Of a DNA stretch of 35,040 nucleotides, positions 9,470-17,369 are shown in pieces (position 1 is the first letter of the stretch; each line of letters opens with the position of its first letter). The DNA is from JBBQSF01 sp038214085 (GTDB lineage: Bacteria; Bacteroidota; Bacteroidia; Bacteroidales; CG2-30-32-10): positions 1-35,040 of the forward strand of contig JBBQSF010000014.1 of NCBI GenBank assembly GCA_038214085.1, in the 5' to 3' direction. Under the pieces are notes generated by a model. The model ran no database searches and was not told the DNA's origin. It saw nothing but the letters and a program-made list of their open reading frames with translations. The translations under genes were made by a program, and so were the position numbers.

Positions 9470-9703
9470 ATGTTTAAAAAGCTGAATATGATTTATTTAA
9501 AAAGATGGTTTATAATATTAGTCATTGCTGTTGTTACTTTAACAGCATTTGATTCATGCAGAGGTCACAGAAGGCATAAAAGAATCATGAAGCATCGTAG
9601 AGCGTCAAACGCCAGACATTACAAAAGCCCCTATCAACGAAAGTTTAAAAGAAAAACCATTCCTATTAATAAGAATTTTATTATTAAAAATAAACGCCGA
9701 TAA
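9470..9703 (+). CDS. Small, very basic lipoprotein-like protein
   Basis: A 77-residue ORF. Residues 11-27 are hydrophobic (KRWFIILVIAVVTLTAF), followed by DSC, a plausible lipobox-like end of a signal peptide. The rest is rich in Arg, Lys and His (CRGHRRHKRIMKHRRAS...KNKRR). The start could be the ATG at 9470 or the internal ATG at 9488. That the gene is real is supported by a well-formed terminator 4 bp after the stop and by its isolated, open position. No family is recognised. A nucleic-acid- or anion-binding surface peptide is possible but purely inferred. Confidence 0.55.
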   Translation: MFKKLNMIYLKRWFIILVIAVVTLTAFDSCRGHRRHKRIMKHRRASNARHYKSPYQRKFKRKTIPINKNFIIKNKRR

Positions 9704-9706
9704 GTT

Positions 9707-9733
9707 AAAAAGCTCGAATTATTCGGGCTTTTT
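9707..9733. terminator. Bidirectional-looking terminator between the small ORF and prmC
   Basis: A 12-bp stem with one G-T pair (9707-9718 with 9722-9733), a 3-nt loop, and A and T runs forming the base of the stem. It serves the small plus-strand ORF directly. The minus-strand prmC stop codon (9719-9721) lies in its loop. Confidence 0.75.
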
Positions 9734-10591
9734 AATTATACAAAATCTGGGTTTTCCATAAATATCATTTCTGATTTTTGCCTGTAAACTGAATTTAGTA
9801 ACTTGGTTCAGCAGTTCATCGGCAAGATATTCATTGATTTCAAAATAAATAGTACCTCCTGGTTTAAGCTTTTCTTCTGATAAGTGCAGAATTTGCCTGT
9901 AAAAAATCAATGGATCTTTATCAGTTACAAACAAAGCATTGTGTGGCTCATAATCCAGCACATTTGGTTGCATGAACTTTTTCTCCGATTCTCTAACATA
10001 AGGCGGATTGCTAATTATTACATCATGTAATGGAAGTGAATTACGGTTTTCGGATACACAGATATCCATAAGCACAAAATTAATCTGAACTTCGTTTTTT
10101 AAAGCGTTTTCGCGTGCAAGACTTAATGCAGATTCTGAATTATCAATGGCAAAAACTTCAGCATCAGAAATATTCTTTTTAACAGCAATGGCAATGCATC
10201 CAGAACCTGTTCCAATATCCAGAACCGAAATAATTTTTTTTGTATTCTTAAAATCATTAATAAGCAAATGAACGAGTTCTTCCGTTTCAGGGCGAGGTAT
10301 CAGCGCACGGGAATCTGTTATTAATTTTAACCCATAAAAATTTGTTTCACCAAGAATATATTGAATCGGAATGTTATTTTTAAGGCTGTTAATTAAAGCT
10401 TCAGTGCTATTGATAACGGATTCGCTTACTTTCAATTCTCTTTGAGCAAGAATCTGGGTTTTTGTTAATCCGATATATTTCTCCATTGCCAGAAAAAAGA
10501 AATTATCTGTTTCCCTGTTATCATATATCCCGTTTAAAGAAGCGCGGAAAACTTTTAACAAGTCGGAAACTAAATTTGTAGGAAATCTCAT
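9719..10591 (-). CDS. prmC: Peptide chain release factor N5-glutamine methyltransferase
   Basis: Methylates the Gln of the GGQ loop of release factors RF1/RF2, using S-adenosylmethionine, in the cytosol. The 290-residue length is typical. The N-terminal helical RF-binding domain includes the family signature PIQYILGETNFYGLKL (about 75-90) and ALIPRPETEELV (96-107). SAM motif I is VLDIGTGSGCIAIA (123-136), and the active-site NPPY motif is at residues 195-198, which holds the target glutamine. The gene is divergent from ribD with an 83-bp gap. No clear promoter is seen for it. Confidence 0.95.
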   Translation of the reverse strand: MRFPTNLVSDLLKVFRASLNGIYDNRETDNFFFLAMEKYIGLTKTQILAQRELKVSESVINSTEALINSLKNNIPIQYILGETNFYGLKLITDSRALIPRPETEELVHLLINDFKNTKKIISVLDIGTGSGCIAIAVKKNISDAEVFAIDNSESALSLARENALKNEVQINFVLMDICVSENRNSLPLHDVIISNPPYVRESEKKFMQPNVLDYEPHNALFVTDKDPLIFYRQILHLSEEKLKPGGTIYFEINEYLADELLNQVTKFSLQAKIRNDIYGKPRFCIIKKPE

Positions 10592-10674
10592 GAGGCGAAA
10601 TTACAAACAATTTTATTAGTGAAATCTCTAATTAACTTCGGAATCATTTCTCAGGAAATTTACTAATTTTGACC

Positions 10675-11724
10675 ATGCATATTCACGAAAAATACATGCA
10701 ACGATGCATTGATCTGGCATCATTCGGAATTGGCAATGTGGCTCCAAATCCATTGGTTGGTTCTGTAATCGTTTTTAACGACACCATTATTGGCGAAGGT
10801 TATCACCAGCAATACGGCGGACCTCATGCAGAAGTGAATGCAATTAACAGTGTAAAGGATGAAAATTTATTAGAAGAATCGACCATTTACGTTAACCTTG
10901 AACCCTGTTCGCATTATGGGAAAACCCCACCATGTGCTGATTTGATAATTTCGAAAAAAATTCCAAATGTTGTAATTGGAACTCGCGACCCATTTGAAGC
11001 AGTTGATGGCAAAGGAATTGAAAAACTTAAAAAAGCAGGATGCAATGTAATAACAGGAGTTCTCAGCAATGAATGCAATTTTTTAAACCGAAGATTTTTT
11101 ACATTTCATAAAAATAAAAGGCCGTATATCATTTTAAAATGGGCTAAAACCAGCGATGGCTTTATTGATTTGGCACCTGAGAAAAAAACAGAAATTGGTC
11201 CAACATGGATTACCGATGAAAAAATCAGAATTCTTGTTCATAAATGGCGTGCAGAAGAACAGGCAATTCTTACCGGAAAAAATACAGTGGTTAGAGACAA
11301 CCCATCTCTTACAACCCGCGACTGGAATGGCAAAAGCCCTTTAAGAATAATTCTTGCCAACGTATTGCCGGATATAAAAAATTATCATATTTTTGACAAC
11401 GCCACTCCTACCCTTGTTTTTACCAATGAAAATAGGGAAAATCTTTCATTAACAGAATTTATCAAAACAGATTTAAACCTTCCATTTCTTCCTCAATTGC
11501 TTGATGTACTTTACCAAAAAAATATTCAATCATTAATTGTAGAAGGCGGCGCAAAAGTTTTTGGAACATTTATTAACGCTGGAATGTGGGATGAAGCAAG
11601 AATTCTTACCGGAAATAAAAATTTCAAAACCGGGATACCAGCGCCAATGCTTAATGGCAGAATTATTTCGGAGCAACGATTTGAAAGCGACACCATCACT
11701 ACAATGCTTAACGCAGCAATGTGA
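10675..11724 (+). CDS. ribD: Bifunctional riboflavin biosynthesis deaminase/reductase RibD
   Basis: Carries out the deamination and side-chain reduction of the GTP cyclohydrolase II product in riboflavin synthesis. The 349-residue protein has an N-terminal cytidine-deaminase-like domain with zinc ligands His51 (HAEVNAI), Cys78 (EPCSHYGKTPPC) and Cys87, and a C-terminal DHFR-like reductase domain (KRPYIILKWAKTSDGFID, then SLIVEGGAKVFGTFI). I chose the ATG at 10675. The frame extends to a TTG at 10669, but that TTG overlaps a TAATTTTG -7 element (10664-10671) whose expected transcription start falls at or next to the ATG. The transcript may thus be almost leaderless. The stop overlaps the next gene's start, so the two are probably cotranscribed. 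Confidence 0.93.
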   Translation: MHIHEKYMQRCIDLASFGIGNVAPNPLVGSVIVFNDTIIGEGYHQQYGGPHAEVNAINSVKDENLLEESTIYVNLEPCSHYGKTPPCADLIISKKIPNVVIGTRDPFEAVDGKGIEKLKKAGCNVITGVLSNECNFLNRRFFTFHKNKRPYIILKWAKTSDGFIDLAPEKKTEIGPTWITDEKIRILVHKWRAEEQAILTGKNTVVRDNPSLTTRDWNGKSPLRIILANVLPDIKNYHIFDNATPTLVFTNENRENLSLTEFIKTDLNLPFLPQLLDVLYQKNIQSLIVEGGAKVFGTFINAGMWDEARILTGNKNFKTGIPAPMLNGRIISEQRFESDTITTMLNAAM

Positions 11725-12575
11725 TGTTATATTTGCCAGCAACCATAATACTTTCGAGCTTAATTGTTATTGCATTTAAATACTTCGGAAAGTTAGGTAT
11801 CGACAACAGGCAGGCAATTGTTGTAAACTATCTGGTAACAGTAATCTGCGGATACTTCAGTCTGCCCGCAAACTGCAATATTTCTTCATTTGCTTCGGAA
11901 CCATGGTTTATGTATGCAATTATTGCTGGGTTTACGCTCATATTGACGTTTCAGGTATTTGCACTTTCTTCGCAAAAGGCTGGAGTAGCAGTAACAGCGG
12001 TATCATCAAAAATGTCGTTGATTATTCCTGTAAGCATAGGATTTGTTTTTTACAATGAACAAGCCGGGTTATTAAAAATAATAGGCATTGCAATTACATT
12101 TCTGGCACTGTATTTAACAATTTTTCAAAAAAAAGAAAAATCAGCGAATCGGTTTATGATTTTACCTATGATTTTATTTTTTGGGAACGGGCTCAATGAT
12201 TCGCTATTGAATCATTGCGAAAAATTTTATATTCATGGCAGCACTCAGGCATTTCTAACACTTGCGTTTTCATCGGCTCTTGTTTTGGGACTAATTATTC
12301 TTTTATACCGAACATTTTTTTTAAAAGAAAAATTTGCTTTAAAAAACCTGTTTGCCGGAATTGCTCTGGGATTGCTCAATTGGTACTCCACTTATTATTT
12401 TTTAAAGGGAATGAACTATTATGAAAGTGTTGTCTATTTTCCGGTGCTAAACATTGGTATAGTAGTAATTGCAGCACTATCGGGCTTTTTTATTTTTCGC
12501 GAAAAACTCAGCAAAGCCAACATAATTGGAATACTGGCAGCAATTATTGCCATTGTATTTTTGGCGATAGGATAA
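11724..12575 (+). CDS. DMT-superfamily (EamA-like) membrane transporter
   Basis: A 283-residue integral membrane protein with about ten hydrophobic segments arranged as two five-helix halves, as in EamA/DMT permeases. Examples are ATIILSSLIVIAFKYFG at the N-terminus, FTLILTFQVFALSSQKAGV, and IIGILAAIIAIVFLAIG at the C-terminus. The middle contains charged loops (FQKKEKSANRF, FLKEKFALKN). The start ATG overlaps the ribD stop by one base (TGATG), which suggests translational coupling. The substrate is unknown; coupling to ribD raises the thought of a flavin or precursor transporter, but that is only positional. A GTG at 11721 is an alternative start. Confidence 0.8.
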   Translation: MLYLPATIILSSLIVIAFKYFGKLGIDNRQAIVVNYLVTVICGYFSLPANCNISSFASEPWFMYAIIAGFTLILTFQVFALSSQKAGVAVTAVSSKMSLIIPVSIGFVFYNEQAGLLKIIGIAITFLALYLTIFQKKEKSANRFMILPMILFFGNGLNDSLLNHCEKFYIHGSTQAFLTLAFSSALVLGLIILLYRTFFLKEKFALKNLFAGIALGLLNWYSTYYFLKGMNYYESVVYFPVLNIGIVVIAALSGFFIFREKLSKANIIGILAAIIAIVFLAIG

Positions 12576-12654
12576 GCAAATTATTTTTTTAGAAAAGATA
12601 TTTTTTTCGGTTAAATATTTATATTTTAGCTGAGTGGAAAAATGCGGATTAAAA

Positions 12655-12741
12655 GCAAAAAAATGCCCCCGTATTGAAAGACGAGGGCGGCTTAAATGTT
12701 TTCACAACGGAATAATCCTTATTGTGATTTGCTTCTAATTG
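12655..12741 (-). ncRNA. tracrRNA of the type II-C CRISPR system
   Basis: Read on the minus strand. An anti-repeat (12741-12721, AATTAGAAGCAAATCACAAT) is complementary to the GTTGTGATTTGCTT end of the 47-bp repeat found after cas2. It is followed by AAGGATTATTCCGTTGTG, the nexus-type stem seen in Bacteroidota type II-C tracrRNAs, and AAAACATTTAAG. A terminator hairpin follows: a 7-bp stem with one G-U pair (12688-12682 with 12671-12665), then seven T residues (12663-12657). The length is about 85 nt. The RNA is divergent from cas9, whose ATG is at 12782. It would pair with crRNAs from the 18.8-kb repeats and not with the 36-bp repeats at 19.1 kb. Confidence 0.88.
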
Positions 12742-12744
12742 TAG

Positions 12745-12777
12745 CAAAGATAAATAAAAAATAAAGTAAAAATCAAA
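12745..12777 (-). promoter_or_regulatory. Promoter of the tracrRNA
   Basis: Minus strand TTTG (12777-12774), 21 bp, TATCTTTG (12752-12745), a consensus match. The -33 box lies 5 bp before the cas9 ATG, so polymerase bound here would overlap the cas9 5' region. Confidence 0.65.
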
Positions 12778-12781
12778 ATAT

Positions 12782-15700
12782 ATGAAAAATATTTTAGGAT
12801 TGGATTTAGGGTCAGCATCAATAGGCTGGGCAATGATTACAGAACAAGAGGATAATAACAATACTAGTTGCCAAATTTTAGGGCTAGGTAGTCGAATTAT
12901 TCCATATGAGGGTACAGAAGGAAAAGATTTTGCGAAAGGTACTGGAGAAAGCAGAAATTCTTTGCGCACTCAAGCAAGAACTGCCCGAAAAGGATATGAC
13001 AGATATCAATTGCGTCGAAAATATCTTGTTGATATTTTGGTTCAAAACGATATGATGCCTGATGATATTATAAAATCATTACCAAAGACACAACTATGGG
13101 CACTTCGTAATAAAGCAACTGTCTCAGAAATTTCCCCAAAAGAGCTTGGTCGTATTCTTTTATGGCTCAATCAGAAAAGAGGTTATAAAAGTAGCCGTAG
13201 CGACGCCAATCTGGATAAAAAAGATACAGAATATGTAGCAACTGTGAAAAGTCGACATGATAAAATTAAAGAACTGAATCTTACAATTGGTCAGTATTTT
13301 TATAATGAATTGGAAAAAGATGAATATTTCAGAATAAAAGAGAATATTTTTCCACGAGAAGCATATATTGAAGAGTTTGATACAATTTGTAAACAACAAC
13401 CCTACTTAACCCAAGAACTAATTGATAAAATCAGAAATGAAATTATTTACTATCAACGTCCATTAAAATCTCAAAAAGGATTAGTTTCTGTTTGCGATTT
13501 TGAAGGATTTTGGACTAAAAAAGACGAAAAAGAATATTTTGTTGGGCCAAAGGTTGCTCCCAAAAGCTCTCCACTTTTTCAATTGGCAAAAATGTGGGAA
13601 AACATCAACAACATTAAAATTAGCTCACGTTCAGGAGGTGATATTGTTTTAACTTCTGAGCAAAAATGGTCGCTGTTAGAACATCTTGATAATAATGAAA
13701 AACTAACACAAACGGATTTGTTAAAAATTCTTAATCTAAAAAAAGAGAATTGTTTTGTGAACAAACAGTTAGTAAAAGGTTTGCAAGGGAACATTACAAA
13801 ATTTGCTATCAAACAATGCTTTGGAAATTCCAAAAAATATGACAATCTTTTAAAATTAGATTTAAAAATAATCGAAGGTAAGGGAGAAGGCTTTTTATAT
13901 GACAAGAAAACCGGAGAAATCATGGATACTAAACCAATTCAATTTATTGACCCCATAGTTGAAAAAGAGCCATTTTATCAACTTTGGCATACCATTTATT
14001 CAATAAACGATCAGGAAGAATGCAGTAAAATTTTGCAAATAAAATTCAATATTGACAAAATAACTGCTGATAAATTAGCAAACATTGATTTCACAAAATA
14101 TGCTTTTGGTAATAAATCCGCAAAAGTAATTCGTAAAATATTACCGTATTTAATGGCAGGTGAAGGATACAGCGAAGCTATGAGCTATGCAGGTTACGAC
14201 CATTCCAATTCTCTTACCAAAGAACAAAATTTAGAAAGAAAACTTTTAGAACAATTAAAGCCTATTGCTAAAAATTCCTTACGACAACCCATTGTTGAAA
14301 AAATTCTGAATCAGATGGTAAATGTTGTTAATGCAATAATTGAGGAATATAGTGAAAAAGACGAGAAAGGAAAGATTACAAAATATTTCAAATTTGATGA
14401 AATAAGAGTTGAATTAGCCCGTGAACTAAAACAAAGCAGGGAAGAACGGAACGATACCGATAAAGCAATGAGTAAAAGGCAACGTGAAAATGAGGAAATC
14501 ACTAAGCGTTTAGCTGAATATGGATTGAGAGCAACCAGAAACAACATTATTAAATGGCGCTTGTATGAAGAGATAGATAACCAAGATAAAAAAATGAACG
14601 CGATGTGTATTTATTGCGGTCAACCAATTTCATTGTCTGAAGCCATTAAAGGTAATGATGTAGATATTGAGCACATCATTCCCAAGGCAAAACTTTTTGA
14701 TGATTCGCAAAGCAATAAAACATTGGCACACCGTCATTGCAACCGCAATAAGAACGACCAAACAGCGTACGATTTTATGAAAGGTAAATCAGAACAAGCC
14801 TTTATTGAATATATTGAGAGAGTAAACATGCTGTACGCCAACCATGTTATTGGAAAAGCAAAACGAGACAAACTTCTAATGACTGAAAGTAAAATTCCGG
14901 ATAATTTTATTGATCGTCAATTGCGAGAAAGCCAATATATAGCGACAAAAGCAAGAGAGATTTTGCAAACAATATGCTATAATGTATGGAGTACAAGTGG
15001 AAATGTTACCGCTGAATTACGCCATTTATGGGGCTGGGATGACGTTACCATGAATTTACAAATGCCAAAATATAAAGAACTTGGTTTAACTGAAATTAAA
15101 GAATGGGAAAGCGATCATGGGCAAAATAAACATTCAAAAGAAATTATTAAAGATTGGACAAAGAGAGATGACCATCGCCACCATGCAGTTGATGCTTTAA
15201 CAATTGCTTGCACTAAACAAAGATTTATTCAGAGCTTTAACACATTAAGTTCAAGTAAAACCCGTGATGATATGTATGCAGAGGTTGAAAAGCGTTCTGA
15301 TCTTTTCCGCGAAAAAAATTCATTACTGGAAAAATACATCATCAGCCAAAAGCCAATTAATTTGGAAGATGTGGTAACAGCTGTTGCAGGTATTCTTATT
15401 TCTGTTAAAGCAGGAAAAAAAGTTGCTGTAAAAGGAACGCGGAAATCCGGTAAAAGAGGAAATAAAAAAGTATTACAAACTGGTATAATTGTACCACGTG
15501 GAGCATTGAGTGAGGGAAGTGTTTACGGAAAAATTAAAACTATTGAAGAGAAAAAACCCGTAAAATATTTATTTGAAAATCCCCATTTGATATTCAAACC
15601 ATATATCAAAGAATTAGTTGAAAATAGAATGTTGCATTATGAAGGAGATGTAAAAAGAGCAATTGCTTCATTAAAAAAAGAGCCTATATATCTTGACAAA

Positions 15701-16543
15701 GAAAAAAAGGTTTTGTTAGAATATGCTTCTTGTTTTAAAGATGAGTTTGTAATTAAATACACCGTGAATACGGACTTTACCAAAGTTGAAAAAGTCATAG
15801 ATTCAAAAATCAAAGAAATTATACAAAATCGTTTAAATAAGTTTAATAACAAGCCCAAAGAAGCTTTTAAAGATGTGCAGTACGAAAATAAACCTTTGAT
15901 TAAGTGGTATGAAGATGAAGGCATAAAACGTCCCATTAAATCTGTCCGTTGCTTCACAGGTCTTTCTGCTGTTGTTCCTGTAAAAAAAGATGAAACCGGA
16001 AAAAATATTGGGTTTGTAAAACCAGGCAATAACCATCATATTGCCATTTATTCAAATTCAGAAGGAAATAATGTTGAACATGTTTGCACCTTTTGGCATG
16101 CGGTAGAACGGAAAAAATATGGTATTCCGGTTGTAATCCAAAACGCAAACCAAGTTTGGGACAAAATAGCAGATACACCCGATGGCACTTATCCAGAAAG
16201 CTTTCTTGAGAAACTGCCTCAGGCAAATTGGAACTTGAATTTGAGTATGCAACAAAATGAAATGTTTATTTTAGGTATGTCTCCTGAAGAAATTGCGCTT
16301 GCCAATGAAAGTAAAGATTATAAAGCGATAAGTAATAAGCTTTATCTCGTATGGAGTTTATCTGAAAGTGATTATTGGTTAAAACATCATTTGGAAACCA
16401 AAGGATCTGACTTGAAAAATAGTTATGGAGCCAAAGAAAGTAACCGGTTTTATAGAATAAATAGTCTTGGAGCATTGTTTTCATTAATGCCTTCCAAAGT
16501 AAAAATTGATTGTTTAGGAAATATTATAAAAATTGAAAGTTAG
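12782..16543 (+). CDS. cas9: CRISPR-associated endonuclease Cas9, type II-C
   Basis: RNA-guided DNA endonuclease, 1253 residues with no internal disruption. RuvC-I is ILGLDLGSASIGWAMI with Asp8. An Arg-rich bridge helix follows (NSLRTQARTARKGYDRYQLRRKY, about 59-82, given here in outline). RuvC-II is FDEIRVELARELK with Glu544. The HNH domain has a zinc-finger-like CIYCGQPIS, then DIEHIIPKAKLFDDS with His631, and HRHCNRNKND. RuvC-III is HRHHAVDALTIAC with His801 and Asp804. About 440 residues remain for the wedge and PAM-interacting region. All catalytic residues are present, so the protein should be active. The size is short compared with many Bacteroidota Cas9 proteins (1300-1500). The gene is followed not by cas1 but by a REP/RAYT element. 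Confidence 0.97.
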   Translation: MKNILGLDLGSASIGWAMITEQEDNNNTSCQILGLGSRIIPYEGTEGKDFAKGTGESRNSLRTQARTARKGYDRYQLRRKYLVDILVQNDMMPDDIIKSLPKTQLWALRNKATVSEISPKELGRILLWLNQKRGYKSSRSDANLDKKDTEYVATVKSRHDKIKELNLTIGQYFYNELEKDEYFRIKENIFPREAYIEEFDTICKQQPYLTQELIDKIRNEIIYYQRPLKSQKGLVSVCDFEGFWTKKDEKEYFVGPKVAPKSSPLFQLAKMWENINNIKISSRSGGDIVLTSEQKWSLLEHLDNNEKLTQTDLLKILNLKKENCFVNKQLVKGLQGNITKFAIKQCFGNSKKYDNLLKLDLKIIEGKGEGFLYDKKTGEIMDTKPIQFIDPIVEKEPFYQLWHTIYSINDQEECSKILQIKFNIDKITADKLANIDFTKYAFGNKSAKVIRKILPYLMAGEGYSEAMSYAGYDHSNSLTKEQNLERKLLEQLKPIAKNSLRQPIVEKILNQMVNVVNAIIEEYSEKDEKGKITKYFKFDEIRVELARELKQSREERNDTDKAMSKRQRENEEITKRLAEYGLRATRNNIIKWRLYEEIDNQDKKMNAMCIYCGQPISLSEAIKGNDVDIEHIIPKAKLFDDSQSNKTLAHRHCNRNKNDQTAYDFMKGKSEQAFIEYIERVNMLYANHVIGKAKRDKLLMTESKIPDNFIDRQLRESQYIATKAREILQTICYNVWSTSGNVTAELRHLWGWDDVTMNLQMPKYKELGLTEIKEWESDHGQNKHSKEIIKDWTKRDDHRHHAVDALTIACTKQRFIQSFNTLSSSKTRDDMYAEVEKRSDLFREKNSLLEKYIISQKPINLEDVVTAVAGILISVKAGKKVAVKGTRKSGKRGNKKVLQTGIIVPRGALSEGSVYGKIKTIEEKKPVKYLFENPHLIFKPYIKELVENRMLHYEGDVKRAIASLKKEPIYLDKEKKVLLEYASCFKDEFVIKYTVNTDFTKVEKVIDSKIKEIIQNRLNKFNNKPKEAFKDVQYENKPLIKWYEDEGIKRPIKSVRCFTGLSAVVPVKKDETGKNIGFVKPGNNHHIAIYSNSEGNNVEHVCTFWHAVERKKYGIPVVIQNANQVWDKIADTPDGTYPESFLEKLPQANWNLNLSMQQNEMFILGMSPEEIALANESKDYKAISNKLYLVWSLSESDYWLKHHLETKGSDLKNSYGAKESNRFYRINSLGALFSLMPSKVKIDCLGNIIKIES

Positions 16544-16576
16544 CAATTATAAGAATGATGCATTTGTTTCAAAAAA

Positions 16577-16625
16577 TGTCGGGGTGACCAAGCACAAGCC
16601 TAAATAGTTACCAGTCAACCCGACA
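16577..16625. repeat. REP-like palindrome P1
   Basis: Arms TGTCGGGGTGAC (16577-16588) and GTCAACCCGACA (16614-16625), one mismatch. It lies 33 bp after the cas9 stop and about 20 bp before the first RAYT gene. The central region differs from the other copies, so this is a diverged end. Confidence 0.8.
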
Positions 16626-16645
16626 GTGTGCAAAAAATAAACCGA

Positions 16646-17233
16646 ATGAATTTCGAAACTGGACATATTTATCATATCTACAACCAAGGCAACAACCTGC
16701 AAAAGATATTTTTTAAGAGAGAAAATTATTTCTTCTTTTTAAAAAAAATTGAAACACATATTTTGCCTCATGCGGATATGCTTGCTTGGTGCCTGATGCC
16801 AAATCATTTTCATTTAATGGTTTATTTTAGAGGCAACTGTCGGGGTGACTCGAAAGCTGCAGCCCTGAAAGTCACCCCGACAGTTGCAAGAGCAGGAAAA
16901 CCTCGTTCATTCAATGATTCAATAGGAATAATATTGCGTTCTTATACCCGCGTAATAAACAATCAGGAGAAAAGAACTGGCATTTTATTCAGAGAAGAGA
17001 CCAAAGCTGAATGTTTAACAAAACAAAACGAGGAACCACCACTTTGGTATAATTCAGAAGGTGTTACCACATTATGGAGGAACATTCCCGAAAAAGAATA
17101 CACACAAACATGTTTTAATTATATTCATCAAAACCCAGTTAACGCAAATCTTGTAAATCAAGTTCAGGATTGGGAATTCTCATCATACCAAGAGTTTGTT
17201 AAGAAAAATATTTTCAGAAAACTGTCGGGGTGA
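16646..17233 (+). CDS. RAYT (REP-associated tyrosine transposase), copy 1
   Basis: A Y1/HUH single-strand transposase related to IS200/IS605 TnpA, of the domesticated type that mobilises REP palindromes. The 195-residue protein has the metal-binding HUH motif NHFHLMV (His54, His56) and a probable nucleophilic Tyr159 in NYIHQNPVNANLV, followed by DWEFSSYQEF. The start is placed at ATG 16646, because the upstream GTG at 16628 lies at the edge of palindrome P1 and the second copy also begins M-F/N-E-x-x-H-I-Y-H-I. A 55-bp REP palindrome lies in frame and encodes residues 63-81. The stop codon belongs to palindrome P3, which cuts the C-terminus about 10 residues shorter than copy 2. The gene separates cas9 from cas1. 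Confidence 0.9.
   Translation: MNFETGHIYHIYNQGNNLQKIFFKRENYFFFLKKIETHILPHADMLAWCLMPNHFHLMVYFRGNCRGDSKAAALKVTPTVARAGKPRSFNDSIGIILRSYTRVINNQEKRTGILFREETKAECLTKQNEEPPLWYNSEGVTTLWRNIPEKEYTQTCFNYIHQNPVNANLVNQVQDWEFSSYQEFVKKNIFRKLSG
16833..16887. repeat. REP-like palindrome P2, in frame inside RAYT copy 1
   Basis: Perfect 18-bp arms (GCAACTGTCGGGGTGACT and its complement) around a 19-bp centre containing AGCTGCAGCCCTGA. It codes for GNCRGDSKAAALKVTPTVA, between the HUH motif and the conserved KPRSFNDSIGI segment. Confidence 0.93.
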
Positions 17234-17270
17234 CTCGATAGCTGCAGCCTTGGAAGTCAACCCGACAGTT
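17219..17270. repeat. REP-like palindrome P3, supplying the stop of RAYT copy 1
   Basis: AACTGTCGGGGTGACT at 17219-17234 pairs with AGTCAACCCGACAGTT at 17255-17270, one mismatch. The TGA inside the left arm (17231-17233) is the stop codon of the transposase. Confidence 0.9.
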
Positions 17271-17369
17271 ACAGAAACAACAAGCTAAAACCTTTCTATA
17301 ATATATTCGTAATAGCATATATTAATCGCTGTTGGCAATTGATCGGGACGGATAAAAAAACTTTTTCCA

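Noticed and set aside
15637..16484. Several 65-130-residue minus-strand frames inside cas9
   Set aside because: They are antisense shadows of the AT-rich cas9 coding strand with no start context or family features.
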